Assembly: GCF_001619955.1 (NCBI RefSeq)
Contig: NZ_LQQO01000005.1
Location: 62,001-126,000, forward strand
Direction of reading: 5' to 3'
DNA from: Sphingomonas hankookensis
GTDB taxonomy: Bacteria; Pseudomonadota; Alphaproteobacteria; Sphingomonadales; Sphingomonadaceae
DNA length: 64,000 nucleotides
Positions 1-8,436 of this stretch are shown piece after piece. The notes beneath the pieces were generated by a model. It had not been told where the DNA came from. It saw nothing but the letters and a program-made list of their open reading frames with translations, and did not search any database. A program made the translations under genes and the position numbers. The stretch's first letter is position 1. Each line of letters starts with the position of its first letter.

Positions 1-1
1 C

Positions 2-46
2 CTGTCGGGAATCCGCCCGACGCTGGACGCCCTCGCCCGGGGCTGA
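2..46 (+). CDS. C-terminal end of an unidentified protein (5' truncated by the window)
   Basis: An open frame enters the window and ends in LSGIRPTLDALARG followed by TGA. Fourteen residues are too few to assign a family. It is reported because a long hairpin (61-118) follows the stop after 15 bases, which suits the end of a transcript. Frame choice rests only on that position, so this is a tentative call. Confidence 0.3.
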   Translation: MSGIRPTLDALARG

Positions 47-60
47 CGGCGCGACAGACG

Positions 61-118
61 TCCCCCGCCATTGGGCCCGTTGCCATACCCCGGCAACGAC
101 GCGGCCCAGCGCGGGGGA
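61..118. terminator. Long interrupted hairpin, possible terminator
   Basis: Three consecutive stem segments nest around a short loop. CCCCCGC (62-68) pairs with GCGGGGG (111-117), TGGGCC (72-77) with GGCCCA (103-108), and CGTTGCC (78-84) with GGCAACG (92-98). That gives 20 base pairs with small internal loops. No T-tract follows on either strand, so it may be a transcript-end hairpin or another intergenic palindrome. Confidence 0.4.
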
Positions 119-261
119 ACGCCTGCATGGATAAGCGGCATCCGTTCCGACATGCTTAATCGGCGGTACGTTAACGCACTGAACCGCTCCGGTTTCTGGC
201 GTTAACCAAATCGCAACCCCCAGCCGGCAATTTCGTGCCTGTACCAATGGGGGTTCTGAAC

Positions 262-555
262 ATGGGCATTAGTCAGAAAGGCGCCCGCTTCCTCTCGGAA
301 AGCCGGGTGGAAGACGCAAGCGCAAACAACAGCACGGCGTGGTTCGATCTCGGCATCTGCTATTCCAGCGGTACCGGCGGGGCGATGATCGACCTGGTCG
401 AGGCACATAAATGGTTCAACCTCGCCGCCATGTCGGGCGTCGAGGAAGCGCAGGCATGGCGCGCGGAAATCGCCTGCGACATGACTCCGCGCCAGATCGC
501 CGATGCGCAGAAAGCGGCGCGGGCGTTTTTGCAGGCGGGCGCGCGGCCGAACTGA
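262..555 (+). CDS. SEL1-like repeat protein (small)
   Basis: The predicted product is 97 aa from the ATG at 262, with GGGGG about 8 bases upstream. An in-frame ATG at 247 and a GTG at 235 are alternatives. The central part reads as one SEL1/TPR-like repeat: AWFDLGICYSSGTGG, then DLVEAHKWFNLAAMSG, then EEAQAWRAEI. A second helix pair follows (MTPRQIADAQKAARAFL). SEL1 proteins are helical scaffolds for protein contacts; the partner here is unknown. There is no signal peptide. TTAAC motifs occur upstream (near 170-175 and 202-207), but no full CtrA box is evident. It stands alone between a plus-strand gene end and minus-strand topA. Confidence 0.75.
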   Translation: MGISQKGARFLSESRVEDASANNSTAWFDLGICYSSGTGGAMIDLVEAHKWFNLAAMSGVEEAQAWRAEIACDMTPRQIADAQKAARAFLQAGARPN

Positions 556-650
556 TCGGCGCCGCTGACGGGTCCGGCTGCGACGGTTGACGCCGTCCGA
601 GCCGGGGGCAGGCAACTCGTCGGCGACAAGCGCGAGACATTCTTCCGTTC

Positions 651-679
651 GTCACCCCGGGCTTGACCCGGGGTGACGG
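651..679. repeat. R1 repeat, single palindrome
   Basis: GTCACCCCGGG, a 5-base loop (CTTGA), and CCCGGGGTGAC form a near-perfect 11-bp palindrome. It lies in the 295-base gap between the SEL1-like gene and topA, which otherwise contains only the R2 pair at 754-850. Confidence 0.8.
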
Positions 680-753
680 GAATGGCTGGGGTCGCGTCTG
701 CGACAATAGTCCCGTGACCAGCACAGAGCCGGGGTCACCTTACCCTTCCCTTC

Positions 754-850
754 CGTCATTCCCGCGAAGGCGGGAATCCATAAGCACCGACGCCCGGACC
801 CGATCCGCAACGCTTGCGCCTATGGACTCCCGCCTACGCGGGAGTGACGA
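754..850. repeat. R2 inverted-repeat pair abutting the topA stop codon
   Basis: CGTCATTCCCGCGAAGGCGG at the left is matched by an inverted CCGCCTACGCGGGAGTGACG at the right, with about 50 bases between. The right arm ends one base before the topA stop codon, so the pair may act as the 3' end of the topA transcript. Confidence 0.8.
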
Positions 851-3430
851 TTAGGCCTTGGCCGCCGGCTTCTTCGCCGGAGCCTTCTTCGCAGGCGCCT
901 TCTTGGCGGGTGCATCCTTCGCCGCCGCCTTCTTCGGCGCGGCCTTCTTGGCCGCCGGCTTCTTCTTGCCCTTGGCCGGCGCCGCCGCCGCGCGGTCGTC
1001 GATCAGCTGCGCGGCTTCCTCCAGCGTCAGCGCGTTCGGCTCGACCGACTTCGGGATCGTCGCATTGGTCGTGCCATCGGTAACATAGGGGCCATAGCGC
1101 CCCTCCATCAGCTTGATCTCAAGCTCGGTGCGCGGATGGTTGCCCAGCACCTTGAGCGGTTCCTTCGCCGCGCCGCGCGCCGGTCGCCCGCCGCCCGCCG
1201 CCGCCTCGGCCAGCTTCACCACCGCCGCGTTCATGCCGGTTTCGAACACGTCCGCCGTCGACTGCAACCGCGCGTACTTGCCGGCGTGCTTCAGATACGG
1301 GCCATAGCGCCCGATCGCCGCCTCGATCGGTTCGCCCGTCTCCGGATGGTTGCCGATGGTGCGCGGCAGGCTCAGCAGCTTCAGCGCCCATTCGAGGTTC
1401 AGTTCGCCGATATCCTTGGGGATCGACGCGCGCTTGGCGTCCTTGCCCTCGCCCAGCTGGATGTACGGCCCGAACCGCCCCGACTTGCGCTCGACCTCCA
1501 GCCCCGTTTCCGGGTCCTTGCCCAGCGATTCCGGTCCGGTATCGCCACCATCCTCGCCGCCCGGCTGCGCGAAGCGGCGAGTGTACTTGCACTCGGGATA
1601 GTTGGAGCAGGCGATGAACGCGCCGAACTTGCCGCCACGCAGTGCCAGGCGTCCCTCGCCGCAATTCGGGCACAGCCGCGGATCGGTCCCGTCCGCCTTT
1701 TCGGGGAACAGGTACGATCCCAGAAACTGATCGAGCTCGGCGGTGATCGCGCTCGGCTGCTGTTCCATCACCTCCGACGTGCGCGGCTTGAAATCGCGCC
1801 AGAAGGCCTCGAGCACCGCCTGCCATTCGGCCCGCCCGCCCGACACGTCGTCCAGCTCTTCTTCCAACCCCGCCGTGAAGTCGTAGCCGACATATTTCTC
1901 GAAGAAGCGTTCGAGGAACGCGGTCAGCAACCGCCCGGTCTCTTCCGCGAAAAACCGGTTCTTCTCGACGCGGACATAGCCGCGATCCTTCAGCACCTGG
2001 ATGATCGAGGCATAGGTCGACGGACGACCGATCCCCAGTTCCTCCAGCCGCTTGACCAGCGACGCTTCCGAGAAACGCGGCGGCGGCTGGGTGAAATGCT
2101 GTTCGGCGACCACGTCCTTCTTGGCCGGCGCATCGCCCGAGCGCAGCAGCGGCAGGCGGCGCGAATCCTCGTCCGCCGCGTCGTCGCGCCCTTCCTCGTA
2201 CAGCGCGAGATAGCCGGGGAAGAGCACGACCTGGCCGGTGGCGCGTAAGGCCGTCTGCCCGGTCTGGTCCTCCAGCTCGACGGCGGTCCGCTCCATCCGC
2301 GCCGACGCCATCTGGCTGGCCAGCGCCCGCTTCCAGATCAGGTCGTACAGGCGGGCATGATCGCCCGACCCGGCGCGATCCTTCGAAAAATCGGTCGGGC
2401 GGATCGCCTCGTGCGCTTCCTGCGCATTCTTGGCCTTGGTCTGGTACTGGCGCGGTTTGTCAGGGACGTAGCTGCCGTCATAGCGGTTGGCGATCGCCCC
2501 GCGCGCGGCATCGATCGCCGACCCGTCCATCTGCACGCCGTCGGTCCGCATGTACGTGATCGCACCGTCCTCATAGAGCGACTGCGCCACCCGCATCGTG
2601 TGGCTGGCCGAGAAGCCCAGCTTGCGCGCGGCTTCCTGCTGCAGGGTCGAGGTGGTGAAGGGCGGCGGTGGATTGCGCGTCGCGGGCTTCGTCTCGACAT
2701 TGACGACCGTAAAGCGACCATCGACCACCGCCGCCTTCGCGACCTCGGCCGACCCGGCATCGCCCAGCGACAGCTTGTCGAGCTTCTTGCCCTTGAGTTT
2801 CACGAGGCGCGCGTCGAACGGCGTGCCGTCGGCCTCCATCTTGGCAATGACCGACCAATATTCCTGCGCGATGAAGGTTTCGATCTCGCGCTCGCGCTCG
2901 ACCAGCAGCCTGAGCGCCACCGACTGCACCCGGCCCGCCGACTTGGCACCCGGCAGCTTGCGCCACAGCACCGGCGACAGGGTGAACCCGACCAGATAGT
3001 CGAGCGCCCGCCGCGCCCGGTACGCATCGATCAGATCGGTATCGAGGTCGCGCGGAGCCTTCATCGCTGCCAGGATCGCCGGCTTGGTGATCGCGTTGAA
3101 CGTGACCCGCTCGACTTCCTTGGGCAGCGCGCGACGCTTCTTCAGCACCTCCTGCACATGCCAGCTGATCGCCTCTCCCTCACGGTCAGGGTCGGTGGCG
3201 AGGATCAGGCGGTCGGCGGTCTTGGCGAGGTCGGTGATCGCCTTCAGCTGCTTCGTCTTGTCGGCGTACGTCTCCCAATCCATCGCGAAGCCGTCGTCCG
3301 GGTTCACCGACCCGTCCTTGGGCGGCAGGTCGCGGACATGGCCATAGGAGGCGAGGACGCGGTAATCGGACCCCAGATATTTTTCGATGGTCTTCGCCTT
3401 GGCGGGCGATTCGACGATGACGAGCTGCAT
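851..3430 (-). CDS. topA: DNA topoisomerase I
   Basis: Type IA topoisomerase (859 aa) that relaxes negative supercoils by single-strand passage. The TOPRIM domain opens with VIVESPAKAKTIEKYL, with ILATDPDREGEAISWH near residue 80. The catalytic tyrosine lies in AITYMRTDGVQM around residue 295. A C-terminal zinc ribbon (CPNCGEGRLAL...CSNYPECKYTRRF) is followed by repeated Topo-C modules with GRYGPY/GRFGPY motifs. The protein ends in a Lys/Ala/Pro-rich tail (AKKAPAKKAPAKKPAAKA), common in alphaproteobacterial and actinobacterial TopA and likely to bind DNA non-specifically. It is the last gene of a minus-strand series plsY-dprA-216 aa protein-topA; topA next to dprA is a common arrangement. Confidence 0.98.
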   Translation of the reverse strand: MQLVIVESPAKAKTIEKYLGSDYRVLASYGHVRDLPPKDGSVNPDDGFAMDWETYADKTKQLKAITDLAKTADRLILATDPDREGEAISWHVQEVLKKRRALPKEVERVTFNAITKPAILAAMKAPRDLDTDLIDAYRARRALDYLVGFTLSPVLWRKLPGAKSAGRVQSVALRLLVEREREIETFIAQEYWSVIAKMEADGTPFDARLVKLKGKKLDKLSLGDAGSAEVAKAAVVDGRFTVVNVETKPATRNPPPPFTTSTLQQEAARKLGFSASHTMRVAQSLYEDGAITYMRTDGVQMDGSAIDAARGAIANRYDGSYVPDKPRQYQTKAKNAQEAHEAIRPTDFSKDRAGSGDHARLYDLIWKRALASQMASARMERTAVELEDQTGQTALRATGQVVLFPGYLALYEEGRDDAADEDSRRLPLLRSGDAPAKKDVVAEQHFTQPPPRFSEASLVKRLEELGIGRPSTYASIIQVLKDRGYVRVEKNRFFAEETGRLLTAFLERFFEKYVGYDFTAGLEEELDDVSGGRAEWQAVLEAFWRDFKPRTSEVMEQQPSAITAELDQFLGSYLFPEKADGTDPRLCPNCGEGRLALRGGKFGAFIACSNYPECKYTRRFAQPGGEDGGDTGPESLGKDPETGLEVERKSGRFGPYIQLGEGKDAKRASIPKDIGELNLEWALKLLSLPRTIGNHPETGEPIEAAIGRYGPYLKHAGKYARLQSTADVFETGMNAAVVKLAEAAAGGGRPARGAAKEPLKVLGNHPRTELEIKLMEGRYGPYVTDGTTNATIPKSVEPNALTLEEAAQLIDDRAAAAPAKGKKKPAAKKAAPKKAAAKDAPAKKAPAKKAPAKKPAAKA

Positions 3431-3522
3431 GATGTGGCGGTCGGTCCTTGTGCGTACGTACGCGAGAGTGGGGAGGCAGGCACCGCTACGTCAAGCCGCA
3501 GGTTTTTAATGCCGTATGACGA

Positions 3523-4173
3523 TCACGCCGCCACGCGTGCGGCCCAATCGTCCAACGCCGCCCAACCCAACGCCATTGCGATATTTTCCCGATGGTCCGC
3601 AAAGCTGAACCGTTCCGGATCGATCCGTTCGCCCCGTACCACATCCCAGATCGGACTGTGTCCGGCGGGATCATAGCGTCGGAAAGGACGGTCATGATCG
3701 GCATGATCTGGCGTGAACGCATGGGATCGCCTGGCCTGACCGCGTCGAACCATTCGATGTCGTTCCCCTGTCGGACCGTCCGTGACACCCGTCGCGACCG
3801 AATGGGTCAGTACCCACAGTACGGTATCGTGCGGATCGATCCGATCGGAACCGATGATATTCCGAGTCAACGTCGCGACCGGCACGGTGTGTTCGATGTG
3901 AACCGTCTGGCCTAGCGCCTTGGTGCCGCATCGCTCAGCTTCGGGCAGCCCCATGAAGTCTTCGGTACGATACAGCGCACCCGAGCACAGCGTACCCCCG
4001 CCGGCCTGGTAGCCAAATCGATTATGGATGTGGCGGACGTCGATGTTGCGAATATCGTTACCGTGCAGCCGGACACATTGCGGCGTGCCGATCGTCCGGC
4101 GGATTCGCTCGCCCTCGCGCTGCCAGAACGCCCGAGCCCTGCGACCCTCCGCTCGTGCCAAATCAACCGTCAT
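3523..4173 (-). CDS. Unidentified 216-aa protein between dprA and topA, with an EHTVPV motif
   Basis: I do not recognise this family. The ATG at 4173 is chosen because GGAGAA lies about 7 bases upstream. The product is soluble, without signal peptide or membrane segments. It is rich in His, Arg and Asp. Notable segments are LHGNDIRNIDVRHIHNRFGY near residue 38, HIEHTVPVATL near residue 95, and TGERHRMVRRGQARRSHAF near residue 138. EHTVPV is reminiscent of the first strand of HNH/beta-beta-alpha-metal nucleases, but the remaining HNH residues are not clear. Base composition is lower: two 60-base samples inside it gave about 58% G+C, against 82% in one dprA sample. This suggests later acquisition into the dprA-topA block. 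Confidence 0.75.
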   Translation of the reverse strand: MTVDLARAEGRRARAFWQREGERIRRTIGTPQCVRLHGNDIRNIDVRHIHNRFGYQAGGGTLCSGALYRTEDFMGLPEAERCGTKALGQTVHIEHTVPVATLTRNIIGSDRIDPHDTVLWVLTHSVATGVTDGPTGERHRMVRRGQARRSHAFTPDHADHDRPFRRYDPAGHSPIWDVVRGERIDPERFSFADHRENIAMALGWAALDDWAARVAA

Positions 4174-4232
4174 GCTATTCTCCAACCGTTCCGGCCAGCA
4201 TGAGGGCGGGGCCCCAAACAAACGATCAAACG

Positions 4233-5357
4233 CTACGCCAAGCCGACCCGCCCCCCGGCGTGCCGCTCCAGCCGCCCGGCCAGCTCCAGTTCGAGCAGCA
4301 CCGTCTGCACCACCATCGTCGGACAGCCCGACTGCCGCACCAGTTCGTCGACCGCCACTGGCACCGGTCCCAGCAGCCCGGCGATCCGCGCACGCTCCGC
4401 CTCGCTCGCGTCCGCCGCCACCGGCTCGGGCCGATAGCCCGATCCCGGCGAGCGCACCGCCCGCGCGTCGATCGGCCGCAGCATCTCCGCCACGTCCGCC
4501 GCATTCTGGACCAGGGTCGCGCCCTCGCGGATCAGCGCGTTGCACCCCTGCGCCCGCGGGTCGAGCGGCGATCCGGGCACCGCCATCACCTCGCGCCCCG
4601 CCTCCCCCGCCAGCCGGGCGGTGATCAGCGACCCGGACCGGGGTGCCGCCTCCACCACTACCGTCCCCAGCGACAGGCCGGCGATGATCCGGTTGCGCGA
4701 CGGGAAATGGCGGGCCAGCGGCTGCGTCCCCGGCGGCTGTTCGGCGACCAGCAGCCCGCGCGTGGCGACGTCCTCCTGCAACGCGGCATTCTCCGGCGGG
4801 AACACCACGTCGATGCCGCTCGCGATCACCCCGATCGTGGCATGGCCGATCGCCCCCTGATGCACCGCCGTGTCGATCCCGCGCGCCAGTCCCGACACGA
4901 CGACATAACCCGCCGCGCCCAGTTCCTCGGCCAGCCCGCGCGCGAAGCGGCACGCCGCCGCCGACGCGTTGCGCGCCCCGACCATCGCCACCGCCGGCCG
5001 CGCCAGCAGCGACAGCTCGCCCCGGACGATCAGCGCGGGCGGCGCGCTATCGATCTCCGCCAGCAGCGCGGGATAGTCCGGGTCGCCGAGCAGCAGGTAT
5101 CGCCCACCCAGGGCGCGAACGGTCGCGATCTCGCGCCGCACGACGCTCTCGTCCGCGAGCGCCGGCGCCCGACCACCGCCCCGCGCCGCCAGCATCGGCA
5201 ACGCCTCGATCGCCGCCACCGCATCGCCATAGCGTTCGATCAGCGCGCGAAACGTGACCGGGCCGATATTGGCCGACCGGATCAGCCGCAGCGCCGCGAA
5301 CCGGGCGGCGTTCTGGTCGGCGGCGCCGGGTCGCTCGCCTACCGACCCTTCACCCAC
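4233..5357 (-). CDS. dprA: DNA-processing protein DprA
   Basis: Loads RecA onto incoming single-stranded DNA in natural transformation. Length is 374 aa. A short N-terminal SAM-like helical region (RLIRSANIGPVTFRALIERYGD) leads into the Rossmann-like DprA core. Core motifs are AVAMVGARNAS near residue 125, VVSGLARGIDTAVHQGAI near residue 155, and RNRIIAGLS near residue 220. A winged-helix-like C-terminal domain (LLGPVPVAVDELVRQSG...LLELELAGRLERHAGGRVGLA) follows, as in most proteobacterial DprA. The start overlaps the plsY stop by 8 bases, so the two genes are probably co-transcribed. Confidence 0.97.
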   Translation of the reverse strand: MGEGSVGERPGAADQNAARFAALRLIRSANIGPVTFRALIERYGDAVAAIEALPMLAARGGGRAPALADESVVRREIATVRALGGRYLLLGDPDYPALLAEIDSAPPALIVRGELSLLARPAVAMVGARNASAAACRFARGLAEELGAAGYVVVSGLARGIDTAVHQGAIGHATIGVIASGIDVVFPPENAALQEDVATRGLLVAEQPPGTQPLARHFPSRNRIIAGLSLGTVVVEAAPRSGSLITARLAGEAGREVMAVPGSPLDPRAQGCNALIREGATLVQNAADVAEMLRPIDARAVRSPGSGYRPEPVAADASEAERARIAGLLGPVPVAVDELVRQSGCPTMVVQTVLLELELAGRLERHAGGRVGLA

Positions 5358-5988
5358 GCTTGCGGCCGATCCTCGGCTCCGTCCCCGCCACCAGCCGCTC
5401 GATATTCTCGCGATGCTTCCACAGCACGATCAGCGCGAGGCCGAGGAACAGCACCACCAGGTCGAACCGGCCGAGCGCCGCCGCCGCGACCGGCGCGGCG
5501 ACCGCCGCCGCCATGCCCGCGACCGACGAAATGCGGATCGTCGCCAGCAACCCCAGCCACACGACCGCATAGACCAGCCCCGCCATCGGGCTGAGCGCCA
5601 CCACGACGCCCATCATCGTCGCCACGCCCTTGCCACCCCGGAACCGCAGCCACAGCGGATAGCAATGGCCGACGAACGCCGCCGCACCCGCGACCAGTTC
5701 CTCACCCGGAAACCACGCCGCGACGATCCACACCGCCGCCGCGCCCTTCAACAGGTCGAGCAGCAGCGTCGCCGCCGCCAGCCCCTTGCGCCCGGTACGC
5801 AGCACGTTGGTCGCGCCGATATTGCCCGACCCGATGGAGCGCAGATCGCCCGCCCCGGCGATCCGCGTGAGCAAAATGCCCCACGGGATCGATCCGAGCA
5901 GATAGCCGATCAGCAACGCCGCCACCGGCGGGAACCAGAGAATTTCGCTCGGCAGGATCGCCCCCGTGTAACTTGCCGTCTGTGCCAT
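5350..5988 (-). CDS. plsY: Glycerol-3-phosphate acyltransferase PlsY
   Basis: Integral-membrane enzyme (212 aa) that transfers the acyl group from acyl-phosphate to glycerol-3-phosphate, the first step of phospholipid synthesis. Family motifs are GYLLGSIPWG near residue 27, GSGNIGATNVLRTG near residue 55 (the phosphate-binding loop), and GHCYPLWLRFRGGKGVAT near residue 105. About five hydrophobic helices are visible. The ATG at 5988 lacks a clear ribosome-binding site but gives a normal family length. It heads the plsY-dprA-topA block and is divergent from murI, with 60 bases between the starts. Confidence 0.96.
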   Translation of the reverse strand: MAQTASYTGAILPSEILWFPPVAALLIGYLLGSIPWGILLTRIAGAGDLRSIGSGNIGATNVLRTGRKGLAAATLLLDLLKGAAAVWIVAAWFPGEELVAGAAAFVGHCYPLWLRFRGGKGVATMMGVVVALSPMAGLVYAVVWLGLLATIRISSVAGMAAAVAAPVAAAALGRFDLVVLFLGLALIVLWKHRENIERLVAGTEPRIGRKRG

Positions 5989-6048
5989 GCAGGGTAAGGG
6001 GTTCGGCGGCGGCTTGCAACGCGGCGAGCGGCGGCTACGGGACCATCC

Positions 6049-6846
6049 ATGACCGAAACGGCGCAACCGATCCTGTTCTTCGATTCGGGCGTCGGCGGCC
6101 TGTCGGTCGTGGCGCCCACCCGTGCCCTGCTGCCGACCGCGCCGATCGTCTATGCCGCCGACTCGGCGGGCTTCCCCTATGGCACCCGGACCGAGGGCGA
6201 AATCGCCGCGCGGGTGCCCGCGCTGCTCGGCCGGCTGGTCGAGCGCTATCGCCCGCGCCTCGTCGTCATCGCCTGCAACACCGCCTCGACCATCGCGCTG
6301 CCGGTGGTGCGCGCCGCGCTCGACGTGCCGGTCGTCGGCACCGTGCCCGCGATCAAGGTCGCGGCGGGGTTGAGCGGCACCCGAGTGATCGGCGTGCTGG
6401 GCACGCAGGCCACGGTGCGCCAGCCCTATGTCGACGACCTCGCCACCCGCTTCGCCGCCGATTGCACCGTGCTGCGCCACGGATCGGCGGCGCTGGTCGA
6501 ACTGGCGGAGGGCGCGCTGGCCGGCACCCCGCCCCCGCGCGACGCCATCGCGCGCGAACTGGCCGGGCTGTTCGATCAACCGGGCGGCGACCGGATCGAC
6601 GTCATCGTCAACGCCTGCACCCATTTCCCCCTGCTGGCCGACGCGATGCTGGCCGTCGCGCCGCATATCGCGTTCGTCGATGGCGGCCCCGGCATCGCCC
6701 GGCGCATCGTCGCGCTGACGCAGGGACAGGCGTTCCCCGCGACTCCGGTTCCCGGCCGGCTCGTCTTCACCAGGCTTGGCGAGCGCGAACGCACCATCGC
6801 GGCGGGGCTGGAGTCGCAGGGCTTCGCTTCGGTCGAGGCGCTGTAG
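6049..6846 (+). CDS. murI: Glutamate racemase
   Basis: Converts L-glutamate to D-glutamate for peptidoglycan. The product is 265 aa. The catalytic acid/base pair is visible as ACNTAST near residue 74 and NACTHFPLL near residue 187. The N-terminal FDSGVGGLSVV motif and the YAADSAGFPYG loop (residues 32-42) are typical. Hydrophilic and cytosolic. An R3 repeat pair lies directly downstream before hemA. Confidence 0.97.
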   Translation: MTETAQPILFFDSGVGGLSVVAPTRALLPTAPIVYAADSAGFPYGTRTEGEIAARVPALLGRLVERYRPRLVVIACNTASTIALPVVRAALDVPVVGTVPAIKVAAGLSGTRVIGVLGTQATVRQPYVDDLATRFAADCTVLRHGSAALVELAEGALAGTPPPRDAIARELAGLFDQPGGDRIDVIVNACTHFPLLADAMLAVAPHIAFVDGGPGIARRIVALTQGQAFPATPVPGRLVFTRLGERERTIAAGLESQGFASVEAL

Positions 6847-6860
6847 ACCTGTTCTGGTCC

Positions 6861-6942
6861 GTCGCCCCAGCGAAGGCTGGGGCCTTCTGCGGCGAGGCGC
6901 GCGCTTCGTCGCCGGGAGATCCCAGCCTTCGCTGGGATGACG
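6861..6942. repeat. R3 inverted-repeat pair
   Basis: GTCGCCCCAGCGAAGGCTGG at the left is mirrored by CCAGCCTTCGCTGGGATGAC at the right. The spacer is GC-rich. It lies 15 bases after the murI stop and could form a large stem-loop in either transcript. Confidence 0.8.
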
Positions 6943-7048
6943 AAGGAGAAAAACCGCCCCCCTTGGACAATATGTCCAACCCCGCCGATCACCATAACCG
7001 CTTTTATCCGCTGGAAACGGGCCGCCCCAACAGGTACACCCCCGCCCC

Positions 7049-8293
7049 ATGAGCATCGACGCAGTTCCGGCCCGCTCGGTCGATTACAACCGTGTCTTCG
7101 CACAGGCGATCGACCGCCTGCACGAGGAAGGGCGCTACCGCGTCTTCATCGACATCCTGCGCAACAAGGGGCAATTCCCCAATGCGCGCTGCTTCGCCGG
7201 GCATAACGGGCCGAAGCCGATCACCGTATGGTGCTCGAACGACTATCTGGCGATGGGCCAGCATCCCGCTGTCATCGCCGCGATGGAGGAAGCGCTGCAC
7301 GATGTCGGCGCAGGGTCGGGCGGCACCCGCAATATCGGCGGCAACACCCACTATCACATCGATCTCGAAGGCGAACTGGCCGACCTGCACGACAAGGAAG
7401 CGGCACTGCTGTTCACGTCGGGCTATGTCTCGAACGAAGCGACGCTGTCGACGCTGGCGCGCATCCTGCCCGGCTGCATCGTCTTTTCCGACGAACTGAA
7501 CCACGCGTCGATGATCGCCGGCATCCGCCATTCGGGCTGCGAAAAGCGGGTGTTCCGCCACAACGACCTGGCGCATCTCGAGGAACTGCTCGCCGCCGAA
7601 GACCCGGCGGTGCCCAAGCTGATCGCGTTCGAAAGCGTCTATTCGATGGACGGTGACGTCGCGCCGATCCACGCGATCTGCGACCTTGCCGACAAATACA
7701 ACGCGCTGACCTATCTCGACGAGGTCCATGCCGTCGGCATGTACGGGGCGCGCGGCGGCGGCATTTCCGAACGCGACGAAGCTGCATCGCGCCTGACGAT
7801 CATCGAAGGGACGCTGGGCAAGGCGTTCGGCGTGATGGGCGGCTATATCGCCGCCGACCGCACCGTCATCGACGTCATCCGCTCCTATGCGCCGGGCTTC
7901 ATCTTCACGACCTCGCTGTCGCCGGTGCTGGTCGCAGGCGCCTTGGCCAGCGTCCGCCACCTGAAGGCATCGCCCGCCGAGCGCGACGGGCAACAGGCCG
8001 CCGCCGCGATGCTGAAGGTGCTGTTCGCCGAAGCCGGGCTGCCGGTGATGGACACCACCACCCATATCGTGCCGCTGATGGTCGGCGATCCGGTCAAGGC
8101 CAAGCGGATCAGCGACATATTGCTCCGCGAATATGGCGTGTACGTGCAGCCGATCAATTACCCGACCGTCCCGCGCGGCACCGAACGGTTGCGCTTCACC
8201 CCCGGCCCGGCGCATGACGAGGCGATGATGCGTGAACTCACCGCCGCGCTGGTCGAAATCTGGGGCCGCCTCGAACTGAAGAAAGCCGCGTAA
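7049..8293 (+). CDS. hemA: 5-aminolevulinate synthase
   Basis: PLP enzyme (414 aa) that condenses glycine and succinyl-CoA, the Shemin route to haem used by alphaproteobacteria. Motifs: [10 protein letters not shown] near residue 57, [17 protein letters not shown] near residue 90, [15 protein letters not shown] near residue 225, and the PLP lysine in [15 protein letters not shown] near residue 255. Near the C-terminus, [21 protein letters not shown] is diagnostic of this alpha-oxoamine synthase branch. The ATG has little upstream purine signal, but the N-terminus matches the family. An R3 pair precedes it and an R6 pair follows. Confidence 0.97.
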   Translation: MSIDAVPARSVDYNRVFAQAIDRLHEEGRYRVFIDILRNKGQFPNARCFAGHNGPKPITVWCSNDYLAMGQHPAVIAAMEEALHDVGAGSGGTRNIGGNTHYHIDLEGELADLHDKEAALLFTSGYVSNEATLSTLARILPGCIVFSDELNHASMIAGIRHSGCEKRVFRHNDLAHLEELLAAEDPAVPKLIAFESVYSMDGDVAPIHAICDLADKYNALTYLDEVHAVGMYGARGGGISERDEAASRLTIIEGTLGKAFGVMGGYIAADRTVIDVIRSYAPGFIFTTSLSPVLVAGALASVRHLKASPAERDGQQAAAAMLKVLFAEAGLPVMDTTTHIVPLMVGDPVKAKRISDILLREYGVYVQPINYPTVPRGTERLRFTPGPAHDEAMMRELTAALVEIWGRLELKKAA

Positions 8294-8294
8294 C

Positions 8295-8432
8295 AATCCT
8301 CCCCGGCACGGGGAGGGGGCCAGCGAAGCTGGTGGCGGGGGCGGTCGGCATACGTAGCGGTTGCGTTGCGGGGCCATCTCCCTCCACCATCGCCTCCGGC
8401 GACGGTTCCCCTCCCCGTACCGGGGAGGATTC
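8295..8432. repeat. R6 inverted-repeat pair
   Basis: The left arm AATCCTCCCCGGCACGGGGA and right arm TCCCCTCCCCGTACCGGGGA-GGATT are inverted copies flanking a spacer that carries small GC hairpins (CCAGCGAAGCTGG; CGCCTCCGGCG). It fills the space between hemA and the convergent GGDEF gene. Confidence 0.75.
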
Positions 8433-8436
8433 GTCC

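Noticed and set aside
155..208. CtrA binding box upstream of the SEL1-like gene
   Set aside because: TTAA half-sites are present, but the spacing is 11 rather than the 7 bases of the consensus.
663..854. Short frame containing SFPRRRESI-like sequence before topA
   Set aside because: It is the translated R2 repeat; such repeat-coded peptides are common false genes.
5989..7056. Upstream extension of the plsY frame on the minus strand (to 568 aa)
   Set aside because: The extension runs antisense through murI and adds a disordered Arg-rich segment; the PlsY fold starts at the ATG at 5988.
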